A program made the translations under genes and the position numbers. From Candidatus Nanosynbacter sp. TM7-087 (lineage in GTDB: Bacteria > Patescibacteriota > Saccharimonadia > Saccharimonadales > Saccharimonadaceae): a DNA stretch of 64,000 bases. The notes under the pieces are model-generated. The model was not told where the DNA came from. It did not search any database and saw only the letters and a program-made list of their open reading frames with translations. Of the stretch, positions 53,494-62,721 are shown one piece after another (position 1 is the first letter of the stretch; every line of letters begins with the position of its first letter). The stretch lies in assembly GCF_022828365.1 (NCBI RefSeq), contig NZ_JAJQJU010000001.1, positions 248,001 to 312,000 of the forward strand, written 5' to 3'.

Positions 53494-54303
53494 TTATATC
53501 ACAAGTTGCGCTAACGCCAGTTTTATATTCGCATTAGACTTTAACGCATTGGCAACGGCTGTAGTCTTTTCTAGTTGCTGTTCAATTGATGGATTTATTC
53601 CGCGCGATAAAGATTGAAAACGAATCATATTTACTATAATATCCGTCAGCAATATCGCTTTTTGGCGGTCAGAAAAGTATTTGACGAGATTCTTAAATGT
53701 GTCGTATTCTCGATTTGTGGCTAAAATTTGCTTTGCGTCGGTGGCTAATTGTCGATATTCGGCGAATTTTTCTGGATTTTCCGCCAATTCTTTAATTAGT
53801 AATGGTCGCCCAGCCGCCAAAAAAAGGATTTGCTGGCTAGAAGCTGGGTCTAAATTGTACTTTTCAAGCAATTTTTTATCCTGAGCAGACGTCGTTTTAT
53901 GAAGCGTCAACGTCTGACAACGAGATCTAACAGTATCAAGCATTAACTTCGGGTTTTTCGCGACAAGGATAAAATTGGTGTTTTTATTCGGTTCTTCTAG
54001 TGCTTTCAGGAATGCATTTTGCGACGGCTCGGTCATCGAATCAGCTTCGTCAATGATAATAACTCGACGATTTATGGCGTAAGTTCGGAGTTTAGAGATG
54101 AGCTCACGGATTTGATCAACGGATATGGTTTGCTTTTCTGGAAGCGGTTTCAAGTGAAAAGTATCGTTATTCTTTGCTAATATTTGAGCCACGCCCAGTC
54201 CATCAAGCCCGTAATCCGCAATTACCAAAAGCGCGTGAGGCAATTGCGATGAAATCTGGCTGATTTTTTGAGCGTCTCGAGCGGATATAATCACTTCAGG
54301 CAT
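53494..54303 (-). CDS. holB: DNA polymerase III delta-prime subunit
   Basis: A 269-aa clamp-loader subunit. It has RRVIIIDEADSMTEPSQNAFLKALEEPNKNTNFILVA and the SRCQ arginine-finger motif. The Walker A is replaced (VIADYGLDG), as normal for delta-prime, and the zinc module seen in other species is also missing. It lies between an RluA-type gene and the TPR gene. Confidence 0.85.
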   Translation of the reverse strand: MPEVIISARDAQKISQISSQLPHALLVIADYGLDGLGVAQILAKNNDTFHLKPLPEKQTISVDQIRELISKLRTYAINRRVIIIDEADSMTEPSQNAFLKALEEPNKNTNFILVAKNPKLMLDTVRSRCQTLTLHKTTSAQDKKLLEKYNLDPASSQQILFLAAGRPLLIKELAENPEKFAEYRQLATDAKQILATNREYDTFKNLVKYFSDRQKAILLTDIIVNMIRFQSLSRGINPSIEQQLEKTTAVANALKSNANIKLALAQLVI

Positions 54304-55449
54304 CTATAAATCCTCTGGGAAGAATCTCTTGAATTCGTCAGGAACTATGGCTTCAAAAACTTTTCTCTCACCAGACGGCAAAGTTATTTCTAATTTCTGA
54401 GCATGCAACATCATACGGCAATCCGAAGATTTTCCATAAACTCGATCGCCGAGAATCGGAGCGTTCAGATGCGCCAGATGGACGCGCAATTGATGAGTTC
54501 GACCAGTGGTCGGCTTCAATTCCACAAGCGACTGAGCATCATTTTCCGCCAAAACATGGTAAGTTGTCTGAGCTGGTTTCCCGTTCGGATCTATGCGAAA
54601 CGTACTCGGCGCTGAAGGATTACGCCCAATTGGCAGATCAATTTTTGCGGCATTCAACTTTGGCTTGCCGTCGGTTATCGCTATGTAGGTTTTCTTGGTG
54701 GTTCGCTCGGCAAATTGCCTCTGTAGATGTGCGGCAGATTCTGGGTTTTTGGCGATAATCAGTAGTCCTGAGGTGTCGCGATCAAGCCTATGAACAATTC
54801 CTGGACGATCAGTATCCGTTGCGAATGAGGTTTTGGGGCGAATTATCTCCGCAACCGTCGGCTCATCAGAAAGTCCGCCCTTGGCATGCGTCAATAGCCC
54901 GCTTGGCTTATTGACGACAATCACATCATCATTCTCGTATAAAATCGGCAAGTCAACGTCCGCCTGCTCTTTTTCTGGCAAATTAAGCGCAATTTCATCA
55001 GTTTCATCAACCTCAAACTTCGGCGTTGTCGCGACTTTATTATTGACCGAAACGTATCCAGCTTTTATGTATTTTTGCCAAAGGCTTCGGGAAATTGTCG
55101 TGTCGAATTTGGTCGATAAATAAATATCCAAGCGCACCTTAGTTGGTGAAATTTTGAACATTATGACATATTTTCCCTGGAACGGCGTTTCGATAAATTC
55201 TGGATCTAGCGGATTTGGCAAAATCTCGGCATTATCTGGCTTTTCCGTCCACAACTCGTCAATAGATTCTTCGTCGACAATCGAACCGTAAAGCAGTGCA
55301 AAATGCTGCTTGTTCAAAATAAAATCCGCAAAAACATGAGATTTGTCCGTTTGAATTTCCAATCGACGTAGTGCCTTAACTGGGGTATTGTCGTCCGCTA
55401 ATTTGTACAATCTAGCTATTTTCAGCACTGTCCGAGGTAATATTTTCAC
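54304..55449 (-). CDS. RluA family pseudouridine synthase with N-terminal extension
   Basis: A 381-aa enzyme. About 100 N-terminal residues are not part of the usual family and are unrecognised (RRLEIQTDKSHVFADFILN). An S4 RNA-binding domain follows (VRLDIYLSTKFDTTISRSLWQKYIKAGYVSVN), then the catalytic domain with GIVHRLDRDTSGLL (catalytic Asp) and TGRTHQLRVHLAHL. It isomerises uridines in rRNA or tRNA; which ones is unknown. It begins 12 nt after trpS. Confidence 0.88.
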   Translation of the reverse strand: MKILPRTVLKIARLYKLADDNTPVKALRRLEIQTDKSHVFADFILNKQHFALLYGSIVDEESIDELWTEKPDNAEILPNPLDPEFIETPFQGKYVIMFKISPTKVRLDIYLSTKFDTTISRSLWQKYIKAGYVSVNNKVATTPKFEVDETDEIALNLPEKEQADVDLPILYENDDVIVVNKPSGLLTHAKGGLSDEPTVAEIIRPKTSFATDTDRPGIVHRLDRDTSGLLIIAKNPESAAHLQRQFAERTTKKTYIAITDGKPKLNAAKIDLPIGRNPSAPSTFRIDPNGKPAQTTYHVLAENDAQSLVELKPTTGRTHQLRVHLAHLNAPILGDRVYGKSSDCRMMLHAQKLEITLPSGERKVFEAIVPDEFKRFFPEDL

Positions 55450-55461
55450 GCGATTTGCTCC

Positions 55462-56505
55462 CTATTTTCGAAGCCCTACAGCTTTTTGAACGCGATACAA
55501 AGTTTCATTAGCGACGACATTCATGTCTTTTTCACTAGAAGCCAACTTTTCTTCAATTGCTTGCTCATCAACCGCCGCAAGCCGATTCTGGAAATTCTCC
55601 AAAAATTCCGCAACTTCGTCAGCCACGATTCGCTTGAAATCGCCATAACGATCCATCCCAAAGTACTCGTTGGCGGTCTGCTCCAGAGTAACTTCCCTGC
55701 CAGCGTCTTGTCGAACCAAAGTCAAAATTTCCAGCAAATTAGAAATTCCCGGCTGATTTTCCTTGTCGTATTGAACTTTGCCAATTGAATCTGTTGTTGC
55801 GCCCATTATTTTCTTATGTGCCGATTTTGGATCGTCAGAAAGGAAAATAACTCCCTTGCCACTCTCGTCAGATTTGCTCATTTTCTTCGCTGGATTCACG
55901 AGATCTTTAATCCTCAATCCTTGGCCTTTTCCGAAGAATTGATGCTGCTGAATTACGGGTTTCGGCACGATGAATAGATCGCCAAACTTACGATTCATTC
56001 GCTCGGCAATATCACGAGTGAGCTCCAAATGCTGAGTCTGGTCGTCGCCAACTGGCACGTAAGTCGCGCCGTAAAGTAGAATGTCGGCAGCCATCAGGAC
56101 GGGATAGTTAAATAGTCCAACGGAGGCATCGCCTTTACTCCCCTTGTCCTTAAACTGCGTCATTCGACTCATCTCGCCAAATCCAGTAAAGCAATCCAGA
56201 ATCCACGCCAGTTCACTGTGCGCCGGGACGTAGCTTTGGCGGTAAAGATGAACGGAAGGGTTGTCCAGCGGCAATCCGGCGGCGGTGTAAACTCGCGCGT
56301 TGTTCAGGGTGCTGTCGTATAGCTTACTGTGGTCAATTGGCGTCGTAAAACTGTGAAGGTCTGGGATGAATAGATTGATATCATATTCGTCCGAACGACG
56401 TTTCGCCATGTTGATAATCGGCAAAATAGCCCCAAAGTAATTACCTATGTGGATGTTGTTGTTAGCGCGAACGCCAGTGAGGATAACGGGTTTTGATGGT
56501 TTCAT
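55462..56505 (-). CDS. trpS: Tryptophan--tRNA ligase
   Basis: A 347-aa class I synthetase with GVRANNNIHIGNYFGA (HIGH motif), DDQTQHLELTRDIAERMN, and KKMSKSDESGKG (KMSKS). TATAAT lies 7 nt before the ATG, indicating a leaderless mRNA. It heads an operon with the RluA gene and holB. Confidence 0.96.
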   Translation of the reverse strand: MKPSKPVILTGVRANNNIHIGNYFGAILPIINMAKRRSDEYDINLFIPDLHSFTTPIDHSKLYDSTLNNARVYTAAGLPLDNPSVHLYRQSYVPAHSELAWILDCFTGFGEMSRMTQFKDKGSKGDASVGLFNYPVLMAADILLYGATYVPVGDDQTQHLELTRDIAERMNRKFGDLFIVPKPVIQQHQFFGKGQGLRIKDLVNPAKKMSKSDESGKGVIFLSDDPKSAHKKIMGATTDSIGKVQYDKENQPGISNLLEILTLVRQDAGREVTLEQTANEYFGMDRYGDFKRIVADEVAEFLENFQNRLAAVDEQAIEEKLASSEKDMNVVANETLYRVQKAVGLRK

Positions 56506-56532
56506 TAGATATATTATAACATTATTCGACTA

Positions 56533-57027
56533 TTAGCGGATGCGAGATTGCGAAATATACGCCTGTAAAATTGTTTTTAGATCCACGCTGTGGCGAAAGT
56601 TTATATCGTCAATCTTATCCAGATCAACCCATTCTGGCGTGCCGTTAGTATAAGTTTTCTCACTGTCGGTTATTTTGTCGTTATTGATTTGCCCGTGCGG
56701 CTGACTGTGGGTAAAGTACAGTTGGATTGACTGATTGGCTTGCGACTCAGCGTTGCGCTTGAAGAAAGTAGTTGCTTGGTGAATGATTTTATCCGGCATT
56801 ATGGTCAGTCCAGTTTCCTCCTTAACTTCACGGACAATTGATTCCTCGATCGTTTCGCCCTTCTCGACACCGCCGCCAATTAGGCTATAACCGTCCCATT
56901 GCCGAGTTAAAAGGATCTTATTATCCTCAATAATAACTGCATACACGCCGACGCGAATATTTAGTTCGTCAACGGGAACGGTGTATTGATTGCCGAAGAC
57001 GTCTTTACAGATGGCGGTTTTAGTCAT
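56533..57027 (-). CDS. NUDIX hydrolase
   Basis: A 164-aa protein with the NUDIX box GGGVEKGETIEESIVREVKEETGL, preceded by VYAVIIEDNKILLTRQW. I start at the ATG at 57027 (MTKTAICKD), which has GGAGAG upstream and overlaps the end of the Ham1-type gene by 8 nt. It hydrolyses a nucleoside-diphosphate derivative; pairing with Ham1 suggests nucleotide-pool cleaning. Confidence 0.9.
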   Translation of the reverse strand: MTKTAICKDVFGNQYTVPVDELNIRVGVYAVIIEDNKILLTRQWDGYSLIGGGVEKGETIEESIVREVKEETGLTIMPDKIIHQATTFFKRNAESQANQSIQLYFTHSQPHGQINNDKITDSEKTYTNGTPEWVDLDKIDDINFRHSVDLKTILQAYISQSRIR

Positions 57028-57619
57028 TATTCTCTCCACTTAAATAATCCCGCAGCATCGCTAGCCCATCAACTTTCTCAATTATCGTCAGATATTCCTG
57101 CCATTCTTCGTCGTTCAGCTCTGCCAAACTGCGACCAGGAAAGCTCGGATGTCCATAAATATATAACAATTCCGTCCAGCCATGAAGATTATCGCCACGT
57201 GGCTCGTCAACGATAAATCCCTCTTCGTTGGCTACGAAAATGTGATCTTTTTCGCCGTCAAAATAGCCAACCGCAAAAGAAAAAATAGCTCGACGATCAG
57301 TCTCACCCTTCATTAACTTGATAATGCCGGGATAGCTAAAGCTATTCAGTAGCAATTTAACAAACGGCCCCGGAAATCCTTTCAGCGCCGGGATGAAGAA
57401 ACCGCGATCATCAACGACCAGGCGCTTGTTCGGAAAGGCTTTCTTGGCTTGAGATAATTTACTTTTGGCAATCGTTTGAATATCTAGTCCGCGCCCCTCA
57501 TCAAAATCATAATCGAGCTGCCTTAAATCAACACCAAGCGGCTGGAGGAGTTCTTGAAGACTGGTGAATTTACTGTGGTTGGAAGTGATAAAATAAATTG
57601 GACTATTTTCTTGTTTCAT
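57020..57619 (-). CDS. Ham1/RdgB-type NTP pyrophosphatase
   Basis: A 199-aa protein. YFITSNHSKFTSLQELL is the family N-terminus; VVDDRGFFIPALKGFPGPFVK is the signature with a DDR where most have EDS/DDS. It removes inosine and xanthosine triphosphates. The C-terminus is longer than usual. TATACT lies 7 nt before the ATG. Confidence 0.86.
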   Translation of the reverse strand: MKQENSPIYFITSNHSKFTSLQELLQPLGVDLRQLDYDFDEGRGLDIQTIAKSKLSQAKKAFPNKRLVVDDRGFFIPALKGFPGPFVKLLLNSFSYPGIIKLMKGETDRRAIFSFAVGYFDGEKDHIFVANEEGFIVDEPRGDNLHGWTELLYIYGHPSFPGRSLAELNDEEWQEYLTIIEKVDGLAMLRDYLSGENND

Positions 57620-57634
57620 ACTAATAAGTATACG

Positions 57635-58210
57635 CTAACTAACGTTATTTTGCAGATTTCTAATGCTTGTGTCGTACGGAATTTTCCATAATTCACCGTC
57701 AATATTTAAGTTTTTGAGGAATGTATGCATTTGCTGTTGGATATCGCCAGCGTTCGCATCGTCTTCTGTCAGGATTTCCAATTCAATAAATAGTCCAAGC
57801 TTAGCAACTTCATCAATGCAGATCGTATAGTTCTCAGTTTTTGACTCAAGGCGGACTTTATCAACCGTGACAATTTCTTGCCAGCCCAGCGCTGTGAGCA
57901 TTTGGCGCGCCGCATTTCCGTCATCAACTGCAAATTCATATTCATCAGACACTAGCTTTGCCTGCCCCTCAACTTTCAGTGTCATCAAGCTCCGCTGTAG
58001 CTCACCAGTTTCCGGATTAAGAACATCGCGTACTCGCATAATTTTTGAGCCAGGAACAATTGGTTCGTCAACTTGCTCGGGCAATAAAAATACTGTATCA
58101 ATTTGGCGTTTGCTTGAGATGGGCGCGATGAATTGGCTTTTTAGTATAGCGATGAGATTATCGCGAGTAATATCAGACGCTAATTTGAATTTGGATTCGA
58201 TTTCAATCAT
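57635..58210 (-). CDS. CYTH domain protein
   Basis: A 191-aa triphosphate tunnel protein. The EIESKF (ExExK) signature is at residues 3-8, followed by tunnel strands with Arg/Lys (KIMRVRDVL, SLMTLKVEG) and YTICIDEVAKLGLFIELEI. The family includes class IV adenylate cyclases and thiamine triphosphatases; the substrate here is unknown. Its start overlaps the stop of the hydrolase gene by 4 nt. Confidence 0.85.
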   Translation of the reverse strand: MIEIESKFKLASDITRDNLIAILKSQFIAPISSKRQIDTVFLLPEQVDEPIVPGSKIMRVRDVLNPETGELQRSLMTLKVEGQAKLVSDEYEFAVDDGNAARQMLTALGWQEIVTVDKVRLESKTENYTICIDEVAKLGLFIELEILTEDDANAGDIQQQMHTFLKNLNIDGELWKIPYDTSIRNLQNNVS

Positions 58211-59070
58211 AGGCTTCCTCGTTTGGACTTCGTTATAGGATGACTCGTTTTTGGTGAATACTCTCCCGCCAAATAATCTTTCATAATTTCCGACAGCTTC
58301 TTCGCATATTTATCGGTTATTTCGTGCCGCTGAGTCGCCATTGACGTATGAGTGATATTGTTACGATCTTTTGCTAATTTCTTCAGGTTTCTCTCTATGA
58401 TCAGTGGGTCAAGTTTTCCCGACAAAATAGCAATCGGAAGAGTGAGCTTAGTGATGTCATTCATTGTCGTCTGATTGATAATCGCGGTGTTCAAGGCTGT
58501 CAAGAAGGATTCGGCGGTAACTTCATCAGCCTTAAATCCCGCGTCAGGCCAAATATTGTGCCGATCAGCGAATTGCAAAAAGCGTTTCGAACTGCACGGA
58601 TGACTATTGAAAAACTCATAAAGCGCACGCAAAATTTTCTCTGGATGATGATTTTTTTCGTCAACCCTCGGATAATATATCGGCGGACTACAGAGAATTA
58701 GCGACTTGCTTAACTTTGGATATTGCTTGGCGAGCTCTACGGCAGCCAGCGACCCCATAGAATGACCGATGACAATATCGACGTTATTTATGAATTCCCT
58801 ACGCAAAGTGGCGACAATACTTGCGGCTTGGTCGTGAACATTGTAGGATTTCCAATCAGGCTTGGGCGAATTGCCAAATCCCAGCATGTCAATTGCTATA
58901 ACTCGCGTGTCCTTTGGTAAATACGGCTCCAGCGGCGTCCATGTTCGCCACGAAGTTCCCAGTCCATGAATAAGTAAAATCGTCACTTTCGGTTTTTCCG
59001 GACGAGAAAAATAATGCACGTTCAATGAATACGGAATCCGTAACCAGCGATGGATAATCTTGTCCAACAT
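58207..59070 (-). CDS. Alpha/beta hydrolase
   Basis: A 287-aa protein. LLIHGLGTSWRTW is the oxyanion loop, VIGHSMGS the nucleophile elbow with the catalytic Ser, ILSGKLDPLI the acid loop and a late His in QRHEIT. No signal peptide. The substrate is unknown. TATACT lies 6 nt before the ATG. Confidence 0.85.
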   Translation of the reverse strand: MLDKIIHRWLRIPYSLNVHYFSRPEKPKVTILLIHGLGTSWRTWTPLEPYLPKDTRVIAIDMLGFGNSPKPDWKSYNVHDQAASIVATLRREFINNVDIVIGHSMGSLAAVELAKQYPKLSKSLILCSPPIYYPRVDEKNHHPEKILRALYEFFNSHPCSSKRFLQFADRHNIWPDAGFKADEVTAESFLTALNTAIINQTTMNDITKLTLPIAILSGKLDPLIIERNLKKLAKDRNNITHTSMATQRHEITDKYAKKLSEIMKDYLAGEYSPKTSHPITKSKRGSL

Positions 59071-59087
59071 ATTTTTAGTATACTATG

Positions 59088-59122
59088 AAAATACTCCGCC
59101 TGCATGTGAAACGGAGTATTTT
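59088..59122 (-). terminator. Terminator of the ribosomal operon
   Basis: AAAATACTCCG pairs with CGGAGTATTTT over 11 bp around a 13-nt loop, downstream of rpsI on the minus strand. Confidence 0.88.
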
Positions 59123-59140
59123 GTGATAGCCTTTTCTGTA

Positions 59141-59536
59141 CTAACGCTTAGAGAATTGTTCGCGCTTACGAGCAGAACGAAGACCGTACTTCTTGCGTTC
59201 TTTCTCGCGTGGGTCACGTTTCAATAGCTCAGCCTTCTTCAGAACTGGACGCAGGTCAGCGTGAGCAGCTGTCAAAGCTTTTGCAATACCAAGCTTGATA
59301 GCGTCAACTTGACCAGCTAAGCCGCCACCCTTAACTAGGATAGTAACGTCGAATTCTTTTTGCTTGCTGACAATTGCAAGTGGATCGGTTACTTCTGCTA
59401 GAAGAGTTTTGTTGCCATCCAGGTACTCAGCGGCAGGTTTGCCGTTGATAGTGATAGTGCCTTTTCCAGGAAGCAATCGAACGCTTGCTGAAGCACTTTT
59501 GCGTCGACCTAAGCCATAGAAATAAGTATCAGCCAT
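59141..59536 (-). CDS. rpsI: 30S ribosomal protein S9
   Basis: A 131-aa protein with YFYGLGRRKSASASVRLLPGKG and the basic C-terminus KKYGLRSARKREQFSKR that reaches the P-site tRNA. It follows rplM by 1 nt. Confidence 0.97.
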   Translation of the reverse strand: MADTYFYGLGRRKSASASVRLLPGKGTITINGKPAAEYLDGNKTLLAEVTDPLAIVSKQKEFDVTILVKGGGLAGQVDAIKLGIAKALTAAHADLRPVLKKAELLKRDPREKERKKYGLRSARKREQFSKR

Positions 59537-59537
59537 A

Positions 59538-59969
59538 TTACTTCACCTCAACTTTCTCTGGTGTTTGTGCTGTGTGAGCGTGGTCGCTGCCAGCAAAAAT
59601 GCGTAGACGCTTTAGGCGTTCTGCTTGCAATTTGTTCTTTGGCAACATACCTTTAACAGCTTCTTCAATAATTCGCTCTGGGTGGCGTTCGCGCATTTCT
59701 TTGAATTGCGTTTCCTTAATTCCACCTGGGAAACCACTGTGGCGATAGTAATACTTATCAGTTTCCTTGTATCCAGTAACGACTGTTTGCGCAGCATTGA
59801 TAACAACTACGTAGTCGCCACCGTCAATATGAGGAGTGTAAGTTGGCTTGTATTTACCAGTCAAATGCTTAGCAATTTCTGTAGCCAAACGTCCAAGTGG
59901 TAATTCGCTAGCGTCAAACAATACCCAACGGCGAGAAACTTCAGATGGTTTTTGTGAATAAGTTTTCAT
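59538..59969 (-). CDS. rplM: 50S ribosomal protein L13
   Basis: A 143-aa protein starting MKTYSQKPSEVSRRWVLFDA, with GKYKPTYTPHIDGGDYVVVINA and MLPKNKLQAERLKRLRIFAG. I start at 59969, the length and position expected; a longer in-frame opening to 60092 runs into rplQ and is not used. Confidence 0.96.
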   Translation of the reverse strand: MKTYSQKPSEVSRRWVLFDASELPLGRLATEIAKHLTGKYKPTYTPHIDGGDYVVVINAAQTVVTGYKETDKYYYRHSGFPGGIKETQFKEMRERHPERIIEEAVKGMLPKNKLQAERLKRLRIFAGSDHAHTAQTPEKVEVK

Positions 59970-59970
59970 C

Positions 59971-60357
59971 TTATTTTCCTTCCTTTGGCATTGGTTTAAT
60001 ATCGTCAACAAACTCGATGATTGCCATTTGAGCGCCGTCACCAACTCGCAAGCGTGTTCGCTCAACGCGAACGTGTCCGCTGGTTCGACCACTTAGCTGC
60101 GGTGCGATTTCATCAACTAGTTTGTAAGCAGCGGCGCGTGTGCTTAATGCTGCAATCACCTGACGTCGGCTTGCTAGGTCACCCTTTTTAGCCTTGGTGA
60201 TGATTTTTTCAATGTGACGCTTTAGTTCCTTAGCCTTTGGCAAGGTGGTCTCGATTTTTCCGTACTCAACCAAACTGGTAGCCAGACCTTTGAGTAGGGC
60301 TCGTCGCTGATCACGCTCGCGGCCGAACTTGCGCCCTTGATATCCGTGTCTATGCAT
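59971..60357 (-). CDS. rplQ: 50S ribosomal protein L17
   Basis: A 128-aa protein starting MHRHGYQGRKFGRERDQRRALLKGLATSLV, followed by KAKELKRHIEKIIT and RVGDGAQMAIIEFV. It lies between rpoA and rplM. Confidence 0.97.
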   Translation of the reverse strand: MHRHGYQGRKFGRERDQRRALLKGLATSLVEYGKIETTLPKAKELKRHIEKIITKAKKGDLASRRQVIAALSTRAAAYKLVDEIAPQLSGRTSGHVRVERTRLRVGDGAQMAIIEFVDDIKPMPKEGK

Positions 60358-60359
60358 AG

Positions 60360-61283
60360 TTAAAACTCCAACTCCGCCATCTTGTCACGTACTTCGTCTA
60401 GTGCCTTTGAACCGAAACCTTTCAATTCTCGCAAATCTTGCTCAGTCAAAGTTACCAAATCGCGAATAGTGCGGATTTCATTGTTAATTAGCGCGTTCGT
60501 CGTGCGGGCGCTTAAGTTTAGCTCTTCGATTGGCATTGCTAGCTCTGACTCTTCGTCTTCCTTAGCTGCACCAAGTGCTGGCGCGCCAGTTACCATCGTA
60601 TTGCCAGCCAAAGCTGTGTATTGGTTGACAAGAATCGCTGCTGCTTCTTCGAACGCCTCACGAGGTGTGATTGTGCCGTTAGTTTCAACAGTAATTGCCA
60701 ACTTGTCCAAGTTTGTCTCCTGGCCAACACGAGTTGAGTCAACTTTGTAGCGAACGCGTAGAACTGGTGAGTACATTGCATCGATAGCAATCATGTCGCT
60801 GTGCAAACGCTTTTCGCTTGACTCTTCAATTGTCTGGTAACCGCAACCTGCCTCAACTACCAAATCCATAACCAAATGCTTGTTTGGGTCGTCGATTGTA
60901 GCAATTACTTGCTCTGGGTTGACAACTTCAACGTCAGCATTAGTTTTAATGTCAGCGGCAGTTACTTCGCCAGCGCCAGATTTCTCAATGCGTAGTTCAA
61001 CTGGATCGTCAGTAAATACGCGTAGGTGAACGTTTTTCAAGTTCAACATAATGTCGACAACATCTTCTTTGATGCCTTCAACAGTAGTAAACTCGTGAGT
61101 TGCGCCCTCAATCCTGAAAGCTACAACTGCGCCACCGCGAACGCTTGACAATAGAACACGTCGCAATGAGTTACCAAGAGTATTACCGTAGCCTGGGTGA
61201 AGTGGCTCGATTAGAAAAGTAGCACTGGTTGCTGAAATATCATCAACGCTCGCGAGTGCTGGATTGTAAATTGCTTTTGCCAT
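60360..61283 (-). CDS. rpoA: RNA polymerase alpha subunit
   Basis: A 307-aa subunit. The N-terminal domain has LHPGYGNTLGNSLRRVLLSS, VEGIKEDVVDIMLNLK and TPREAFEEAAAIL. The C-terminal domain has IEELNLSARTTNALINNEIRTIRDL and LKGFGSKALDEV, so it can contact upstream DNA and regulators. Confidence 0.98.
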   Translation of the reverse strand: MAKAIYNPALASVDDISATSATFLIEPLHPGYGNTLGNSLRRVLLSSVRGGAVVAFRIEGATHEFTTVEGIKEDVVDIMLNLKNVHLRVFTDDPVELRIEKSGAGEVTAADIKTNADVEVVNPEQVIATIDDPNKHLVMDLVVEAGCGYQTIEESSEKRLHSDMIAIDAMYSPVLRVRYKVDSTRVGQETNLDKLAITVETNGTITPREAFEEAAAILVNQYTALAGNTMVTGAPALGAAKEDEESELAMPIEELNLSARTTNALINNEIRTIRDLVTLTEQDLRELKGFGSKALDEVRDKMAELEF

Positions 61284-61304
61284 AATTCTTCCCTAACCCT
61301 TCTT

Positions 61305-61925
61305 TTATCGTGAGTAATACTCAACAATTAATTGCTCGTTGATGTCAGCTTCTGCTTCCTCGCGCTTTGGCAAACCAGTTACTTCAATCTTCAGCTTCTT
61401 GCTATCAGCTTTTAGCCAGCTTAGTGGACCCTGGACTGAATTGTTGATTACATCGTCAATTCGTGTAAAGTACTCTGACTTGGTACTCTTTGGACGAACC
61501 GTGATGACATCGCCAGCTTTAACGCGAATCGATGGAATATCGACGCGTCGGCCGTTCAATTCAAAATGTCCGTGGCTAACTAGTTGACGAGCTGCGCGGC
61601 GTGATACGGCAAATCCAGAACGATAAACAACGTTATCCAAACGGCGCTCTAATAGCTTCAACAAGTTTTCGCCCGCCAAACCTTCTTGAGCGCGTGTTGC
61701 CTCGTCCATCAAGCGAGCGAATTGCTTTTCAACTAGGCCGTACAAACGACGAACCTTCTGCTTTTCACGAAGCTGCGTAGCGTATAGACTTGGCTTATTC
61801 TGACGACCATGTGCGTGCTGACCTGGAATGCCAGATTTTTTCGCCAAAATTTTATGTGCTTTTGGATGAAGCGCATAACCTTCGCGGCGGCTTTGCTTGA
61901 CAATTGGTGAATTATCTCGTGCCAT
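61305..61925 (-). CDS. rpsD: 30S ribosomal protein S4, zinc-free
   Basis: A 206-aa protein with RREGYALHPKAHKILAKKSGIPGQHAHGRQ at the N-terminus without cysteines, and the S4 RNA-binding domain RRLDNVVYRSGFAVSRRAARQLVSHGHFELNGRRVDIPS. It follows rpsK by 2 nt. Confidence 0.97.
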   Translation of the reverse strand: MARDNSPIVKQSRREGYALHPKAHKILAKKSGIPGQHAHGRQNKPSLYATQLREKQKVRRLYGLVEKQFARLMDEATRAQEGLAGENLLKLLERRLDNVVYRSGFAVSRRAARQLVSHGHFELNGRRVDIPSIRVKAGDVITVRPKSTKSEYFTRIDDVINNSVQGPLSWLKADSKKLKIEVTGLPKREEAEADINEQLIVEYYSR

Positions 61926-61927
61926 AA

Positions 61928-62317
61928 TTATGCCCTCCGTGCCTTTCGTGGACGAACACCGCCGTGAGGCACGCCAGTTACGTCCTTAATGCTTTCTACT
62001 GAGATGTCGAATGCGCTGACCGCACGAATAGCGGCATCACGACCCAAGCCGACACCTTTCACGAAAACGTCAACAGACTTCAAGCCGTATTGAGATTTCG
62101 CAGCTTCAGCAGCTTTTTCAGCGGCGACCTGTGAAGCGTAAGCTGTACCTTTTTTACTTCCACGGAAACCGCATGCACCAGCTGATGAAGCAGTTAGCAC
62201 GTTACCCTTCTTGTCGGAAAAAGTAACGATAGTATTGTTAAATGTTGCCTGAATGTGCAGCTGACCAGCTGGGACTGATCGGCGCTGCTTCTTCTTGGTA
62301 GATTTTGCGTCTGCCAT
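61928..62317 (-). CDS. rpsK: 30S ribosomal protein S11
   Basis: A 129-aa protein with AGQLHIQATFNNTIVTFSDKKGNVLTASSAGACGFRGSKKGTAYASQ and DVTGVPHGGVRPRKARR. Confidence 0.97.
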   Translation of the reverse strand: MADAKSTKKKQRRSVPAGQLHIQATFNNTIVTFSDKKGNVLTASSAGACGFRGSKKGTAYASQVAAEKAAEAAKSQYGLKSVDVFVKGVGLGRDAAIRAVSAFDISVESIKDVTGVPHGGVRPRKARRA

Positions 62318-62332
62318 TTCTTAGTCCTTTCT

Positions 62333-62719
62333 TTAGGTCTTACTTGCTGCTTTTGGTTGTGTACCGCCCACGGCGATGGCGCGACCCTTGCGAGTTCGTG
62401 CATTCGTACGAGTCCGCTGTCCGCGTGTTGGCAGTCCTGCTTTGTGGCGAAGACCGCGATAGGCGTTGATATCCTTCAAGCGCTTAATATTATTTGCCAC
62501 CAAGCGCTGGAGATCACCTTCAACGGTGTATTCGCTGTCAATAATTTCGCGAATCTTGTTTTCTTCAGCCTCGGTGAGATCTTTCACCCGAGTGGTCGGC
62601 TCAATTTTAGCCGCCGCAAGGATGCTCGAAGCGTGCTTTGGCCCAATACCGTAAATATAGGTGAGCGCAATTTGCACCTGCTTCTCTGTTGGGATAACTA
62701 CCCCAGCAATTCGAGCCAT
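62333..62719 (-). CDS. rpsM: 30S ribosomal protein S13
   Basis: A 128-aa protein starting [26 protein letters not shown], with the C-terminal [24 protein letters not shown] that touches the P-site tRNA. Confidence 0.97.
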   Translation of the reverse strand: MARIAGVVIPTEKQVQIALTYIYGIGPKHASSILAAAKIEPTTRVKDLTEAEENKIREIIDSEYTVEGDLQRLVANNIKRLKDINAYRGLRHKAGLPTRGQRTRTNARTRKGRAIAVGGTQPKAASKT

Positions 62720-62721
62720 GC

